Part shown: piece after piece, positions 47,134-58,650 of the stretch
How positions within the stretch are numbered: the stretch's first letter is position 1
Layout of the letters: each line of letters starts with the position of its first letter
Origin: Populus alba
Lineage: Eukaryota > Streptophyta > Magnoliopsida > Malpighiales > Salicaceae
Direction of reading: 5' to 3'
Length of the DNA: 64,000 nucleotides
Assembly: GCF_005239225.2 (NCBI RefSeq)
Contig: NC_133287.1
Coordinates: forward strand, 17,364,519-17,428,518
The notes under the pieces: model-generated
Told to the model about the DNA's origin: nothing
What the model saw: only the letters and a program-made list of their open reading frames with translations
Databases searched by the model: none
Made by a program: the position numbers and the translations under genes

Positions 47134-48251
47134 TTTCAACTTCGTTGCACATCTCCTGCTTCTAGCAACCGCTTTTAATTGTGATGGACGTAGGGTTTAG
47201 AGCTCTGCGTAAGTGTGAAATATTTTTACATAAGCACTCTATTCAACTTTGAATGATGGACCGGACAACCTTAAATTTAGTTGTTGTCTCTGAAACACTG
47301 ACATGTACATTAAAGATTTTATATCTACTTCTGATGTTCATATTATACAATGCATGCATTACCGTCCCAATGAACTTGACAGGGGCTTTCCATGACTGAA
47401 ATCTCACGTCCAATTGAATCCTGTACTAATTGTGAGGAGCCGCAGCCCTACTCACCTGATTCTCAGTTCTCGTTCTTCAGGCTTCTGCAACTGATGTTCA
47501 GAACCACCAGTTTGACCAACGACCACGTTGAGGCAAGGAATCAAGAATTAAGGCTCTAATTTGTCTAAAGCCGTACGTAGTGGGGTTCCTTTAACCAAAA
47601 AACGTTGGTATTTTGGTGCCTCTGCCATGAATCTATGCTATTTTAGTGGGTCCTTCAAGTGGAACCACCCAGTGATATTTAGACCCACTATAGGGCATAG
47701 AAACTCGAGCCCATCACATAGAAAGCTGATATGGCAAGCTATCTACCGTTGAGAGGGGAATCATAGACCATCAAATCTGGCTATTAAACAATGGCCATTA
47801 ATCAAATGAAGCTAAGAAACAAAACAGGAGAGATTACAACCTCATATTTACTCTCCAGAGAAATCTCCCAAGCGACACTGATTTGGAATCCGTAACATAG
47901 TGAATGGGATGCGGTTGTCTGTTCTTCTTGACATAGAAGAGAAAATATCAGCTTTATGACTCCATAATTTCATTAATTTACGAGGTGGGAATAAAACCAT
48001 CTATTTCAACCACGCATACACAAAACAAAGTGTACCGTGCTATATATCATCCACGTGGCAAATTGTTATTTGTCGATGAAGGACAGCCTCAAATGTGACA
48101 TCTTGTGATAACATGGAAGCCAAATATAAATTGTGCATGCATGTGTGGTAAAGAGGCACAAGATAGAGAGGAGATAAGATATAGACACTTGTTATAGGCT
48201 ATCTTGCACTGTTAGTGTAGTCTCCTATCATCAAAAACAGAAAAAAGAAAG
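47134..48251 (+). promoter_or_regulatory. Spacer and aldolase promoter region
   Basis: 47134-47760 has no supported coding sequence. The upstream region of the aldolase gene contains a perfect G-box palindrome, CCACGTGG (48051-48058), and an I-box-like GATAAGATA (48173-48181). Both are common in light-regulated plant promoters. The TATA box is not certain (AAATATAAAT at 48121-48131 is a candidate; if used, the I-box would lie in the leader). Confidence 0.45.
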
Positions 48252-50155
48252 ATGGCCTCCGCATCATTTCTCAAGTCATCGCCAGTTCTAGACAAGTCTG
48301 AGTTTGTTAAGGGCCAGACCCTCCGCTTGCCTTCTGCCTCCATTGTCCGGTGCCGCTCCACCGCCCCTTCTGCTCTTACCGTTCGTGCTGGTTCCTATGC
48401 GGAGGAGCTTGTCAAAACCGCGGTATGTAATATTGTTACATCTTTCAATCACTTTAACTGGAGTTAGACTCGACAGTACTTGCAAAAAATATGACATGCA
48501 ATGACTTTCTCATACATGATATATAGTGTGAAGCATAGGCTTTAAGTAGAAGGTGATAGTACTTCTCTTGCCAGCTTTAAGTCCATGATATAAGACACTG
48601 CCCTTTTAGTTTTTTTGGGTAAATGAGACCGCACTTATCTGTTCTTGTTCTGGATATTGTAGAAAACTATTGCATCTCCTGGCCGAGGTATTTTGGCCAT
48701 GGATGAGTCCAACGCTACCTGTGGAAAACGTCTCGCCTCAATCGGGCTAGAGAACACCGAGGCTAACCGCCAGGCATACCGTACCCTTCTTGTAACAGTC
48801 CCTAGCCTAGGCGATTACGTCTCTGGTGCCATCCTTTTTGAGGAGACTCTCTACCAATCCACCACTGATGGCAAGAAGATGGTTGATGTTCTTGTTGAGC
48901 AAAAGATTGTTCCCGGTATCAAAGTTGACAAGGTAATACTCCGACACATGTCTCCTTACATTAAGTTTTCACGAATTCCAAACTTTTTTTATTGAAATTA
49001 AACTCTTGCTTTATTCTTGTCATTGAGTTAACTAAATTGATAGTATATGGCAAAAGAGCATACATCTTATTGTTTATTGAACGAAATTTTAGTAACATAC
49101 AGTTTGAAAAATGAAAACATTAGGGTTTGGTGCCTCTAGCTGGTTCCAATGATGAGTCATGGTGCCAAGGTCTCGATGGACTCGCCTCCCGCACAGCTGC
49201 TTACTACCAACAGGGAGCTCGTTTTGCCAAATGGTATGAGATCTGTTTCTCTATGTTTCGCAAAATGCCAACTTTCTGTAACCATTACTTTGCAACGAAA
49301 CTAATTAACTAAATGCTTGCTTTCATCGGTCAGGCGTACTGTTGTGAGCATTCCCAACGGTCCATCTGCCTTGGCAGTGAAGGAGGCTGCCTGGGGTCTT
49401 GCCCGCTATGCAGCCATTTCTCAAGTATAGCACCCCAAACAAATTGCTGTATCGCTACCTGTTGTTTATAATCTCAACTTTCTGATTGTGAAGATTTTGT
49501 CACTTGGATCTTGTAGGACAATGGATTGGTCCCAATTGTGGAGCCAGAAATCTTGCTTGATGGTGAGCATGGCATTGACAGGACTTTCGAAGTAGCCCAG
49601 AAGGTTTGGGCTGAGGTTTTCTTCTACATGGCAGAGAACAATGTCATGTTTGAAGGTATCCTTCTCAAGCCTAGTATGGTCACTCCTGGTGCAGAGTGCA
49701 AGGACAGGGCCACCCCTGAGCAAGTTGCTGAGTACACACTCAAGCTCCTTCATAGGAGAATCCCCCCAGCCGTCCCTGGAATCATGGCAAGTTTCAGTTC
49801 AACTTTCATTCCCTGTTTTACTTCTTTAGCAATAATAGTGAGTTTATGTACTGATCATGGATTGTTTTTTGAGCAGTTTTTGTCTGGTGGGCAATCCGAG
49901 GTTGAAGCAACCCTGAACCTCAACGCAATGAACCAATCTGCAAACCCATGGCACGTGTCTTTCTCATATGCTAGAGCTCTCCAGAACACTTGCCTGAAGA
50001 CATGGGGAGGCAGGCCGGAGAACGTGAACGCAGCTCAGGAAGCACTTCTCATCCGTGCCAAGGCCAACTCTCTTGCTCAGCTTGGCAAGTACACCGGTGA
50101 GGGAGAGTCAGATGAAGCCAAGAAAGGAATGTTCGTCAAGAACTACGCCTACTAA
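48252..50155 (+). CDS. FBA: Fructose-bisphosphate aldolase, class I, chloroplastic
   Basis: Six exons: 48252-48422, 48663-48932, 49124-49233, 49334-49424, 49517-49786, 49877-50155; 1191 bp, 396 residues. Intron phases run 0, 0, 2, 0, 0 from intron 1 to intron 5. Residues 1-46 are Ser/Ala/Arg-rich with a VRAG junction, a typical plastid transit peptide. The class I barrel follows: [18 protein letters not shown], a region with LFEETLYQ, and [10 protein letters not shown] with the Schiff-base lysine K265; the protein ends in the catalytic tyrosine (NYAY). The enzyme cleaves or condenses fructose-1,6-bisphosphate (and sedoheptulose-1,7-bisphosphate) in the Calvin cycle and starch synthesis in the stroma. 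It matches the Arabidopsis FBA1/FBA2 plastid group. Intron 5 (49787-49876) uses a GC donor. Confidence 0.97.
49787..49876 (+). other. FBA: GC-AG intron in aldolase
   Basis: Exon 5 must end at ...PGIM and exon 6 begin FLSGGQSE to keep the conserved junction. The border is ATG|GCAAGT and the acceptor GAGCAG. The rest of the donor matches consensus strongly, as is usual for GC donors. Confidence 0.9.
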
Positions 50156-51480
50156 GCTCTGTTGTGATTGTAATCTATAGATGAAGAAGATGGGGATCCG
50201 AGGGAGCAAATGCAACACTAATTTATCTCAATGTTGAAAAGATTTTATAGCCATGGAGACTATTTTTGTTCTTTGTTACATGCACTTTTTAGTCACATAA
50301 AAAACCTCTTTGCCAATGAGATTTGGTATGCATTAAGCACTGAAATGCTTTGATCTGCAATTTCAAAGTTCAAATCTTAATATGGGTCCTGATTAGAAGA
50401 AGAAAAATCAACTCTAGTTGATGCATTGAAAATGTTCATAATTCCAGACGAGGAGAAGAATCTATCATCCAAGCAGGCTAAATTGCTGGCGAATTGAAAA
50501 AACACTAAGACCTATGTGACCACCATAAAAACACTCGAGATTTTAGGCAAATTGAAACGTTATATCTACCCATTTTTTGGAACCAGCAATTCGTAAGCTC
50601 CAACAATTGCTGGCGATGACATCGGCCAGCCAGCCACATGGAATGGAGAGCAACATCCTTAGCCACTAGAACATAAGGCCCAGCAACCTTAAATAAGGGC
50701 CATATATAAGGCTGTGACCAAAATGAGACGGAGGCACCAAATTTACTGAAAAATTTCAATTTGGTTTTTCGAACTTCTATTTTATATAATTTAGCTTTTT
50801 GAGTTTAAATTATCACCCAATTGTATTTTTTTTAAGAGGGAGGGTTGAATTAAAAGAAAAAAGACTGAAGTGAAAGCAAGTAAAAATAAGTGGCGGATTT
50901 GAAATTTGTTTAAAAAATTCATTTTAGCCCCCCATCTTTTTTAGCTCTTCCATAACTAGTCCTTTTAATTTTTTAAAATTCAATTTTATTTATTTTCTCA
51001 TTTTCTAGTCTTTTTTTTATAGGGGGAGAGAAAGAGACTCATCGAATTTAGGCGTAGAGAGAGAAAATTGTCTTTGACAATAATTATGGCCACCAAAATA
51101 ATCAATTTTTGTGTTAAATGATTCTATATAATGAGAGAAGTTCGAGTTCAATGTTTTTACCTTGAAAGTGCCTAAATAAACAGATCTAAGCTTGAAAAGA
51201 TTTTTAGTTTTGAGTTGATTTTGGGTTTTGAGATTTTTTTTTGGGTGTTTTTGAGGGTTATGATTGGTTTAACAAGGCTTCTAGATTATTTTCTAGGTGT
51301 TTTAGGTTAAAAATAGGTTGAAACGAGTTTTTGGGTAAAAAAAAAACATGAACCTTGTTTTAAGTGAGTTGCGCCATGGTTCTCCCTTTTTCCTCAAAAG
51401 AAAGTTTGGCTAGAAGGTATCTTAAGTGGGATTGCTCTCTTATAATAGACAACAACCTTAGAAAAAATCAAAGAAATAAA
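50156..51480. other. Spacer downstream of aldolase
   Basis: Probable aldolase 3' UTR to about 50400, then AT-rich sequence with no supported gene. 50800-51400 may be the decayed 5' end of the retroelement that follows, but I could not identify an LTR. Confidence 0.35.
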
Positions 51481-53691
51481 TCAGGGAACGTTCAAACTAT
51501 CCTAAAATGCATACTACTCTACTAAATGCTAGTATCTTTGAAATCCGTACAGCCATCCAAGGTAAAGAGTTTGTCTAATACCCTCTTCCTCCTATGAAAT
51601 CGCCACCCAATACTTGTACATCTAGTAAGGATTGTTTATTTCATAAAGATAAAGGATGCAACACAAAGGAGTGTTACGCCTTGAAAAAGGAAATTGAAAG
51701 ATTCATAATTAAGGGATATCTTCATCAATTTTTGAAGAAGGATTCCCATCTCGAGCCAAAAAGGGAAGTGCTTAGTCAATCTATAATGGCACTACCTGAA
51801 ATCAGCATGATTTAAGGTGGAACCTCTTCGGAAGATGATTCTAGCACTAGGAAAAGAAAGTATAGGAAGGAGTCACTTACAACAACTCGTCTTTTAAACC
51901 AATGGCATGTGCCTATTGTCTTTACCCTAGAAGATGGAGAGGGAATAACTTTCCCATATGAAATGACATGTTCATCTTTATGATCCTTTCTAATCATCAA
52001 GTATATCAGGTGTTGGTGGATAATGGCAATATAATCAATATCCTTTCCCATAAAGTAATAGCCCAGATGAGGATATCCTATGCAAGACTGATTCCAATAA
52101 AAATTGCTCTTATTAGGATAAAAGGTTCAGGTGTACCGGTGAAGGGTGCCCTAAAACTCCCAGTCACCCTTAGCACTCCCCCTAAATGAGTTTCCCTCCA
52201 GCAGACCTTTATGGTTATTGACATGACCTTGGCCTATAATGTCATTTTAGGTATATCTCTTTTGCATTAGATTAATGCAGTCATTAGCACTAGGTGCTTG
52301 ACACTGAAATTTATAACTCTGAAAATAATGTCCACAGTGAAGAAGAATAAAATAACCTTAAAGCAATGCACCTTTACTTATCTGAAGGGAAAAAAGGCCT
52401 TGATATTGAACCAATAAGGGTTATTGAAAGAAAGACTGGAGGTTAGAGCTAAAATTAATGAAGAATTGAAGGAATACTCTTTTAAAAGAAAATGACTAAG
52501 TTGTCATGAAAGTGAGGTTAACCTTAACACCAATACAATAACAATCACCGACAGAGCTCATCTATATCTAAAGGTTTAACTTTATGATAAAAACCTCTAA
52601 CATGCCAGGAATCAGTCCTGAAATTGCAACTTATTAGTTGAAGAATAAGCTAACTGTTCATCCAGTCTAGAAAAAGAGGTGTTTCGAGGGTGAAAGGTAG
52701 AGATCAATAACACAAAAGGTAGATAAGCTTCTAGATGTTGGCTTTATTATGGAAGTGATGTACCCTGTTTGGTTAGCAAATATGGTAATGGTTAAGAAAA
52801 GCAACAGTAAGTAATAGATGTGTGTGAACTTCATATATTTAAATAAAACTTGCCTAAAGGATAGTTATCCTCTTCCCAAAATTAACCATTTAGTTGACTC
52901 CATTGTAGGTTTTAAATATCTGAGTTTTTTTAATGCCAATTTTGGATATTATCAAATTCTCATGCAGATGATAAGGAAAAAACAACTTTATATTTGAAGG
53001 GGGAAATTTTTATTATAGAGCAATATCATTCAGGTTTAAGAATGCTAGGGCTACTTACTAATGAATGGTTAATGAAAGATTCAAGAATTAACTTAGAAGG
53101 GATATGTTGATGACATGTTAAAAAAACTAAATCCTTTCAAGTATGTCTTTCCATCAAAAAAGGAAAGTTTTTGGGTTTTCTAGTAAGTAACAAGGGAATT
53201 AAGCCTAATCTAGAAAAGGTTTAAGCCATTTTAAACATGACTCATCCTTGGTTAATAAAGAAGTTTCATTATCTTATAGAGAGATTAATTGCCCTTAATT
53301 AGTTTATAGCTCATTTAGAGGGGCGTACTTTACCATTTTTTAAGACCTAGAGAAACATAACCAACTTTGAGTTAACTTTAGGTTGTCATAAGGCTTTTAA
53401 AGAGTTTAAAATTTATCTTTCATCTCCCAAGATATTGTCTCAACTAGGAGAGAGTGAAAACCTCTTTCTCTACCTAAAGATGGTTGACTCAGCAGTAAAC
53501 TTTGTTTTGGTAAAGAAGGATGAAATAATATAATATCCATTTTATTACTATACTCAAACTATTCATAATGTTGAAATGAGATACTTAAAGTGAAGAAAGT
53601 AGCCCTTGCTCTGGTGAGCGCCTCAAGGAAGATGAAACCATATTTCCAAGCTCACAAAGTCATAGTTTTGACAAATCAACTTGATGTAGTC

Positions 53692-54298
53692 GGGCCTGCG
53701 ATAACGAGTGATTCTAAGCCGTCACGTGTGTGTTTATCATAACTAAATAAAGATTTATCCTAGACAAATTACATAGATGGCCTAATAAATATATTTATGG
53801 ACTGGTGGGTAAGTCAAAACCCAAGAAGTGATCTGGTCGCACCAGATTGAATAACAACTCAAAAGGTCCATAACTTCTGATTTGTTTGTTGGATTGTGTT
53901 CAAACTATTTACAAAATTTTACAAAGACTATTTTCTCTATAATATCCATTGCATTGCTACACGGACCATTGGATTTATAAATATAAAAAATCTCATCAAA
54001 GCCTCTTAATTTTGGCAACTTTTGTGTTTTTTCCACTTTTTTTTTGGATTTCTTACTTATTTTGGATTTTATGTTTTTTTTGTTCTTTGTAATTTCAGGT
54101 TTTTATTTTTATTTTCTAGTTGAAGTAAGGTTTTTGGACTATTTAAGGGTTTATAAACCTTCTAGCGAGGAAGACTTCATTATCATTATTTTAAAAAAGA
54201 ATAAACTTGTGAATTTAAGACTCACACTTGTAGTTTCTTTCATTTAAAATATTTTTTGTTCCTCATTTAATAACTTTCTTTAGCTTCTACCTACATCA
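53692..54298 (+). mobile_element. 607-bp solo LTR nested in the gypsy element
   Basis: It begins TGATGTAG and ends CTACATCA, perfect 8-bp inverted ends of TG...CA type. The flanking pentamers are CAACT and CAACG, a 5-bp target duplication with one change. It splits the reverse transcriptase/RNase H remnant. A TATA-like GGTTTATAAACC lies at about 54148-54159. No coding sequence inside. Confidence 0.85.
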
Positions 54299-55391
54299 CA
54301 ACGTGTGTGATAAATCCTTCATAAGCCAGAGATGTTTAGACGTCTAATTAGATGGCTATTGACTTAAGAGAGTTTAGACTTCAATATAGACCTTGACCAA
54401 TTATAAAAGGTCAAGCCTTGGTAGACTTCATTATTGAATGCTTGTTTAAAGGTCCTATAGATACATATGAATCTGTATTTTCGATCATAACTTCCTGAGC
54501 CAAACTAGAAGCTCTAGTAAAACAACCTCTGATTTTCCCTGCCTGGGGATTATATGTTAATAGCTCTTCCAATATTAATGGAAGTAAAGCTAGGATAATG
54601 CTTGTCAGTTTTGAAGAACAAGTATTGGAATATAGAGTTTATTTTGAGTTCCTAACCATAAATAATGTATTAAAGTATGAAGCTTTTTTAGCAAGATTAC
54701 ACCTTGCAGGGCCCTTGAATGCATACCAATTTAAAGTATATCCTGGTTAGTGGTTAATCAAAGCTAATAAGTATATAAAGCCAAAGAAACAACCATACAA
54801 CAATATCTTTAGAAGGTTCAGCCTTATTTAAAACTTGGAGATAAAAGTATTTTAATCCCTTGTATTATAAGGGAAGACAACCACCAGACAAATCTTATGT
54901 CTAAGTTAGCAAGTTTAAATCTTGTAGACCTCCTTGTGGATATTTGGGTTGAAACTGTAGAAAAATTAAGTGTACGTAAAAAAAAGCTTATGGGTGTTCC
55001 CATCAATATTGAGAAAGATTGGAGAACCTTGATCATGCATTAATAACTTGTTAAAGAATTACCCTCAACAAAAATCAAGTCATTCATCTAACTGGGCAAG
55101 CAGTAGGGTATTACATAATTGAAAATATACTATATCGAAGATCTATCTGAACTCCATTACTAAAATGCTTATCTCTAAAATAAAGCACTTATGTTTTAAG
55201 AAAGATATATAAAGGTATATGTAGTCTACATACAAGTTCTAGAGATCTTGCTGCTCAGACTATACGAGCAAGTTTCTATTGGCCCCTGAGGTTTGAAACC
55301 TCTTTGGGGACATTCTCATTCCCTCTTCTAGTAGAAGAGGGTTTAGTAATGCCATTTTTAGATCTAGGACCTATTTCAATGGCTATAGGTT

Positions 55392-57895
55392 TGTCACACC
55401 CCCACAAAAAAATTATAAAGGCACGACATCGGCTGGCGATTTTCGTTGTGTTCTAAGGATTTGGTTCTTTTGGAGTCGCCACCTAGTATTTGGTCACTAG
55501 GAACCCTAACTGGTCTTTCAGAGATTCTAAGGCAAGGGACTGGTTGCGTAAAGGGAAGGTACTAGCACCCCTAATACGCCCTACCTGAGGTAAGCTGCTT
55601 GGTGTTTGGTTTGCTCTATAGTCTATGGTGTTGGTGTTTTCTAATCCCGTCAACTCGTAAATCGCAAGGAAAAGAGAATAAAAAAAACGAAGAAAATTTC
55701 ACAATTCTTAAAAAAACAATTACTTTTCACGACTCATAAACCGTGGAGAAAAAAATTTAATTTTTGAAATGTTCTCGATCGCAACCAAAGCTTCTTTCAA
55801 ACATGTGCGTTGATTTATTACTCCCGATAATATTTTGGATGTTCGTCTTTTAAGGATTTCTTCATCCAAACATTAGCGGTGAACAATAACCACAACTTCT
55901 CCTCCCAAAATAAGATTTTTATAGTTTTTGGAATATTGGCCAATACCCTTTGGAGTTTTACAAACAGGTTGTAAAATCCACAAATGCAAGAAAATGATTT
56001 GTGTTTTAAGAAATCCATGCGAAAACACATTTTCAAAAAAACTTCCAATATTTTTTTTTTTATATATAAAAAGAACATTCAAAACATGTTAGTGTATTGG
56101 CCGTATGCAACACGCAAGAAAATATTTTTTTTTTTTTTTGACGAAATCGGGTATTTTTTAATACTGAATTTGTATCTCCACAGCATAAAAATACAAATAA
56201 TATTAAGCCACTTTGACAAAAATATGCATAAAAATCACAATATTTTTTTTTAGATTTTTCAAAAATATATTTTTTTATAAATATATATTTTTTTATAAAT
56301 ATATATATAATATACACACATATATATATTATAATAATATATAATATATTATAGGGCTGGGCCGGCCCAAATAAATGGGCCAGGCTCAGCCCAAAAAGGG
56401 GCGGGCCAATCTCGGCCCGCAATGATATTGGGCCGGTCTCGGCCCAAAACTAAAATGGGCCGATCACGGCCCGAAAAAAAATTCTACAGTCTGGGCCCAG
56501 ACCGGCCCAGACTTGCAAGGCTGGGCCAGCATCGGGCTGGCCCAGCACCTTGCGGCCCAGCGGGGGGGAGAATCATTTTTCTCCCCCCTGCCTCCTGCAT
56601 GCAACATGCAGGAGGCCAGACCACCGAAGAAAAACAAAAATGCAGGGGGAAGAAATGCGCACCTGGCGTGGAGGCGGTCGCTGGTGGAGCTGCGGTGGCG
56701 TGGCTCGCGTACGGCGGCTCCGGGCGGTGCTGTGGCGGTTCGAACGACGGCGAGAGAGACTTGTTTTCAGTGGCTTTCTCTTTGGTTTTTTTCTTGGTTT
56801 TTGGGTTCGGTTTCTTTGTTTTTGGTTTGTTTCTGCTCTCCCACTCTCTTTTGCTCGTTTTTTTCTCTTCTCCCCCTGTCCTCGGGTCTCTCTCTCTCTC
56901 TTCGGTCTCCTCTCTCTCTCCTCCCTTCAGGTTCTCTCCTCTCTTCGGTTCTCTCGGGTTTTTTTCCTTTTTCTTTTTTTCGGTTTTCTTCTCTTATTTA
57001 TAGGGGCAGAACAGGTGGGGGGCCATGGTTAGTGCGCCTTCAATCACGCAACGGCTGGTCGGCCATTGATGCTTTCGGTGGTGGTGGTGGGGGCGAGGAG
57101 AGAGACGCGGGAGGTTTTTTTCAAAATTTTTTCGTCTTCTGTTCTGCTAAAACGGGGGGAAGGAGGAAGATGAACAGTGTCGTTCAAAACGACACCGTTC
57201 TGATCTTCCTCCTTTTTTTTTTTCATATATATATATATAAAACGGCGTCGTTTTAGGTAAAACGCGCCGTTTCATTTAAATGGCTAAACTTCAAATCAGT
57301 CCTCCAAATTCGGTCCCCGCCCCTCTTGTTGGCCGCCTTTTTCACTTTGGTCCTTGGTCTCTGAGTTATGCAATTGAGCCCCTAATTGATCAATAAACTT
57401 CCAATTTCTTCAATTAAGCCCCTGAAACAATTCCAAACAGCCCCCTCTATCTTTGCGCCTTCTCCAAATTGATCCCTGGTTTCAGATTTTCACAATTAAG
57501 TCCCTAATTGGCCCTTAAACTTCAATATTTATGCAATTGAGCCCCTGATTTGACCCAATAAATTCCTAAAAAATATATTTTGGCCCCAGAACTTAAATTT
57601 CTTCAAATTAAAGCCCAAATTGACTTAAAAATCAATTTTTCTTGCAATCAAATCTTCTATAAATTCAAATAAAAATCCAATTAAGTCCATAACATCCAAA
57701 TTTGGGGCTTTTCTCCTCAAAATTCAAATTTTTCCTTCTCAAAAAGGGCTGTCAAAAATTCAATCCTTGTATTTTTAAATTCCTTGACCAATTTTCTGAC
57801 TGTTTTTCCGAGCGCTTCTGCCCCCTGTTATTTTTCTAACCTCTTTTGGTTATTTATTTTATTTTTCATGGGGACCCAAAAAATGGGTTACAACA
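55392..57895 (+). mobile_element. 2.5-kb solo LTR nested in the gypsy element
   Basis: Starts TGTCACACCCCC and ends GGGTTACAACA, flanked by perfect 5-bp repeats AGGTT (55387-55391 and 57896-57900). Contains the phrase GGAGTCGCCACCTAGTATTT and AAGGTACTAGCACCCCTAAT, which I associate with long Ty3/gypsy LTRs. It has a GGCCCA-rich block (56350-56550), a GC-rich stretch, pyrimidine-rich 56750-57000, and TATTTATAG (56995-57003) as a probable TATA box. The ORFs inside are chance products of the GC-rich composition. No internal domain is present, so it is a solo LTR. Confidence 0.88.
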
Positions 57896-57999
57896 AGGTT
57901 CATGGCTAGTACTTTCAGTTTTAGGCCTAAAACTGAAATTTCCCTCAACGGATGAAATTTCTTTGCATTTTCTAGAAGTCATTTTGATGATTTAAAATA

Positions 58000-58650
58000 A
58001 TAATAAAAAAAGATAAGATGTATTATGTGTTTACCTAGAAGATGACTCCTTTTCTGTTAAAAAAAAAAAACACAAAGAAACTTGATCCTATATAAGGCTT
58101 CTAATACATAGAATTCAAAGGAAATTTTTGGCAAAAGTAAAATTACAAAAGAAGAGGGTTTATATACATCGCCGCCTTCTACTCTAAGTAATGAATGAAG
58201 GACGTGTGACCTTATATTATAAACCTAGGAAGGATAAACACCTATTATATTGGTTGCATGTAACCAAATGGTCTTTTCAAAAAAAGATCATTTCACCTTC
58301 CTTTAACTATTTTTTTAAATACCTCTTTTTAAGGGAAGATAAAACGAACCTTACTAGTTGTCTCCCAAGAGGCTTTTCAAGTCCTTATGCATTAAATGCA
58401 TAAAAGACTTAGGGTGAAACTGATGAGGAAGTCTTTTTTACTCAATATTTTTTTTATGTTTTGAAAGAGCTCAAAATCTATAATAAGATGATAACATAAT
58501 CAAATATAGGGTTTGGCAAGTTGCTTAAACCGATATGCTGGGGTTTAGCCATGAAATGATCCCAAGTCTTCATGGGTCTAGCAAGTTGTCAGACACAATA
58601 TGCTTAAGTTCAGCCATGAGCTGAGCCCAAGACATCGTGTGTAAACCTTT
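58000..58650. other. Retroelement-derived spacer
   Basis: Contains two ~65-bp related units (about 58510-58575 and 58577-58640) with CAAGTTG, GATATGCT or AATATGCT, and CAGCCATGA...CCCAAG. These resemble non-coding sequence between integrase and 3' LTR in gypsy elements. No coding sequence supported. Confidence 0.4.

Larger units (their letters stand above)
51480..58000 (+). mobile_element. Decayed Ty3/gypsy retrotransposon with two nested insertions
   Basis: Recognisable remnants in order: gag C-terminal knuckle-like segment (51594-51815; CLFHKDKGCNTKECYALKK, GYLHQFL); aspartic protease (about 51968-52190; VLVDNGNIINIL, active-site triad changed to DNG); reverse transcriptase (about 52680-53000; DVGFIMEV, VWLANMVMVKK, YPLPKINHLVD); RT connection (53160-53640; FLVSNKGIKPN, then ALALVSASRKM); RNase H (about 54380-54740; PAWGLYVNSSSNINGS); integrase H2C2-type end (about 55190-55290; SLHTSSRDLAAQTIR, SFYWP). 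RT before RNase H and integrase indicates Ty3/gypsy. Many stops and frameshifts show it is dead. It is broken by solo LTRs at 53692-54298 and 55392-57895. The integrase core and element boundaries were not found. Confidence 0.85.

Noticed and set aside
56422..57256. Overlapping long plus-strand ORFs (up to 247 codons) in a GC-rich block
   Set aside because: They lie inside the solo LTR, overlap one another in all three frames, and are low-complexity Ser/Phe/Leu products of pyrimidine-rich sequence with no domain.
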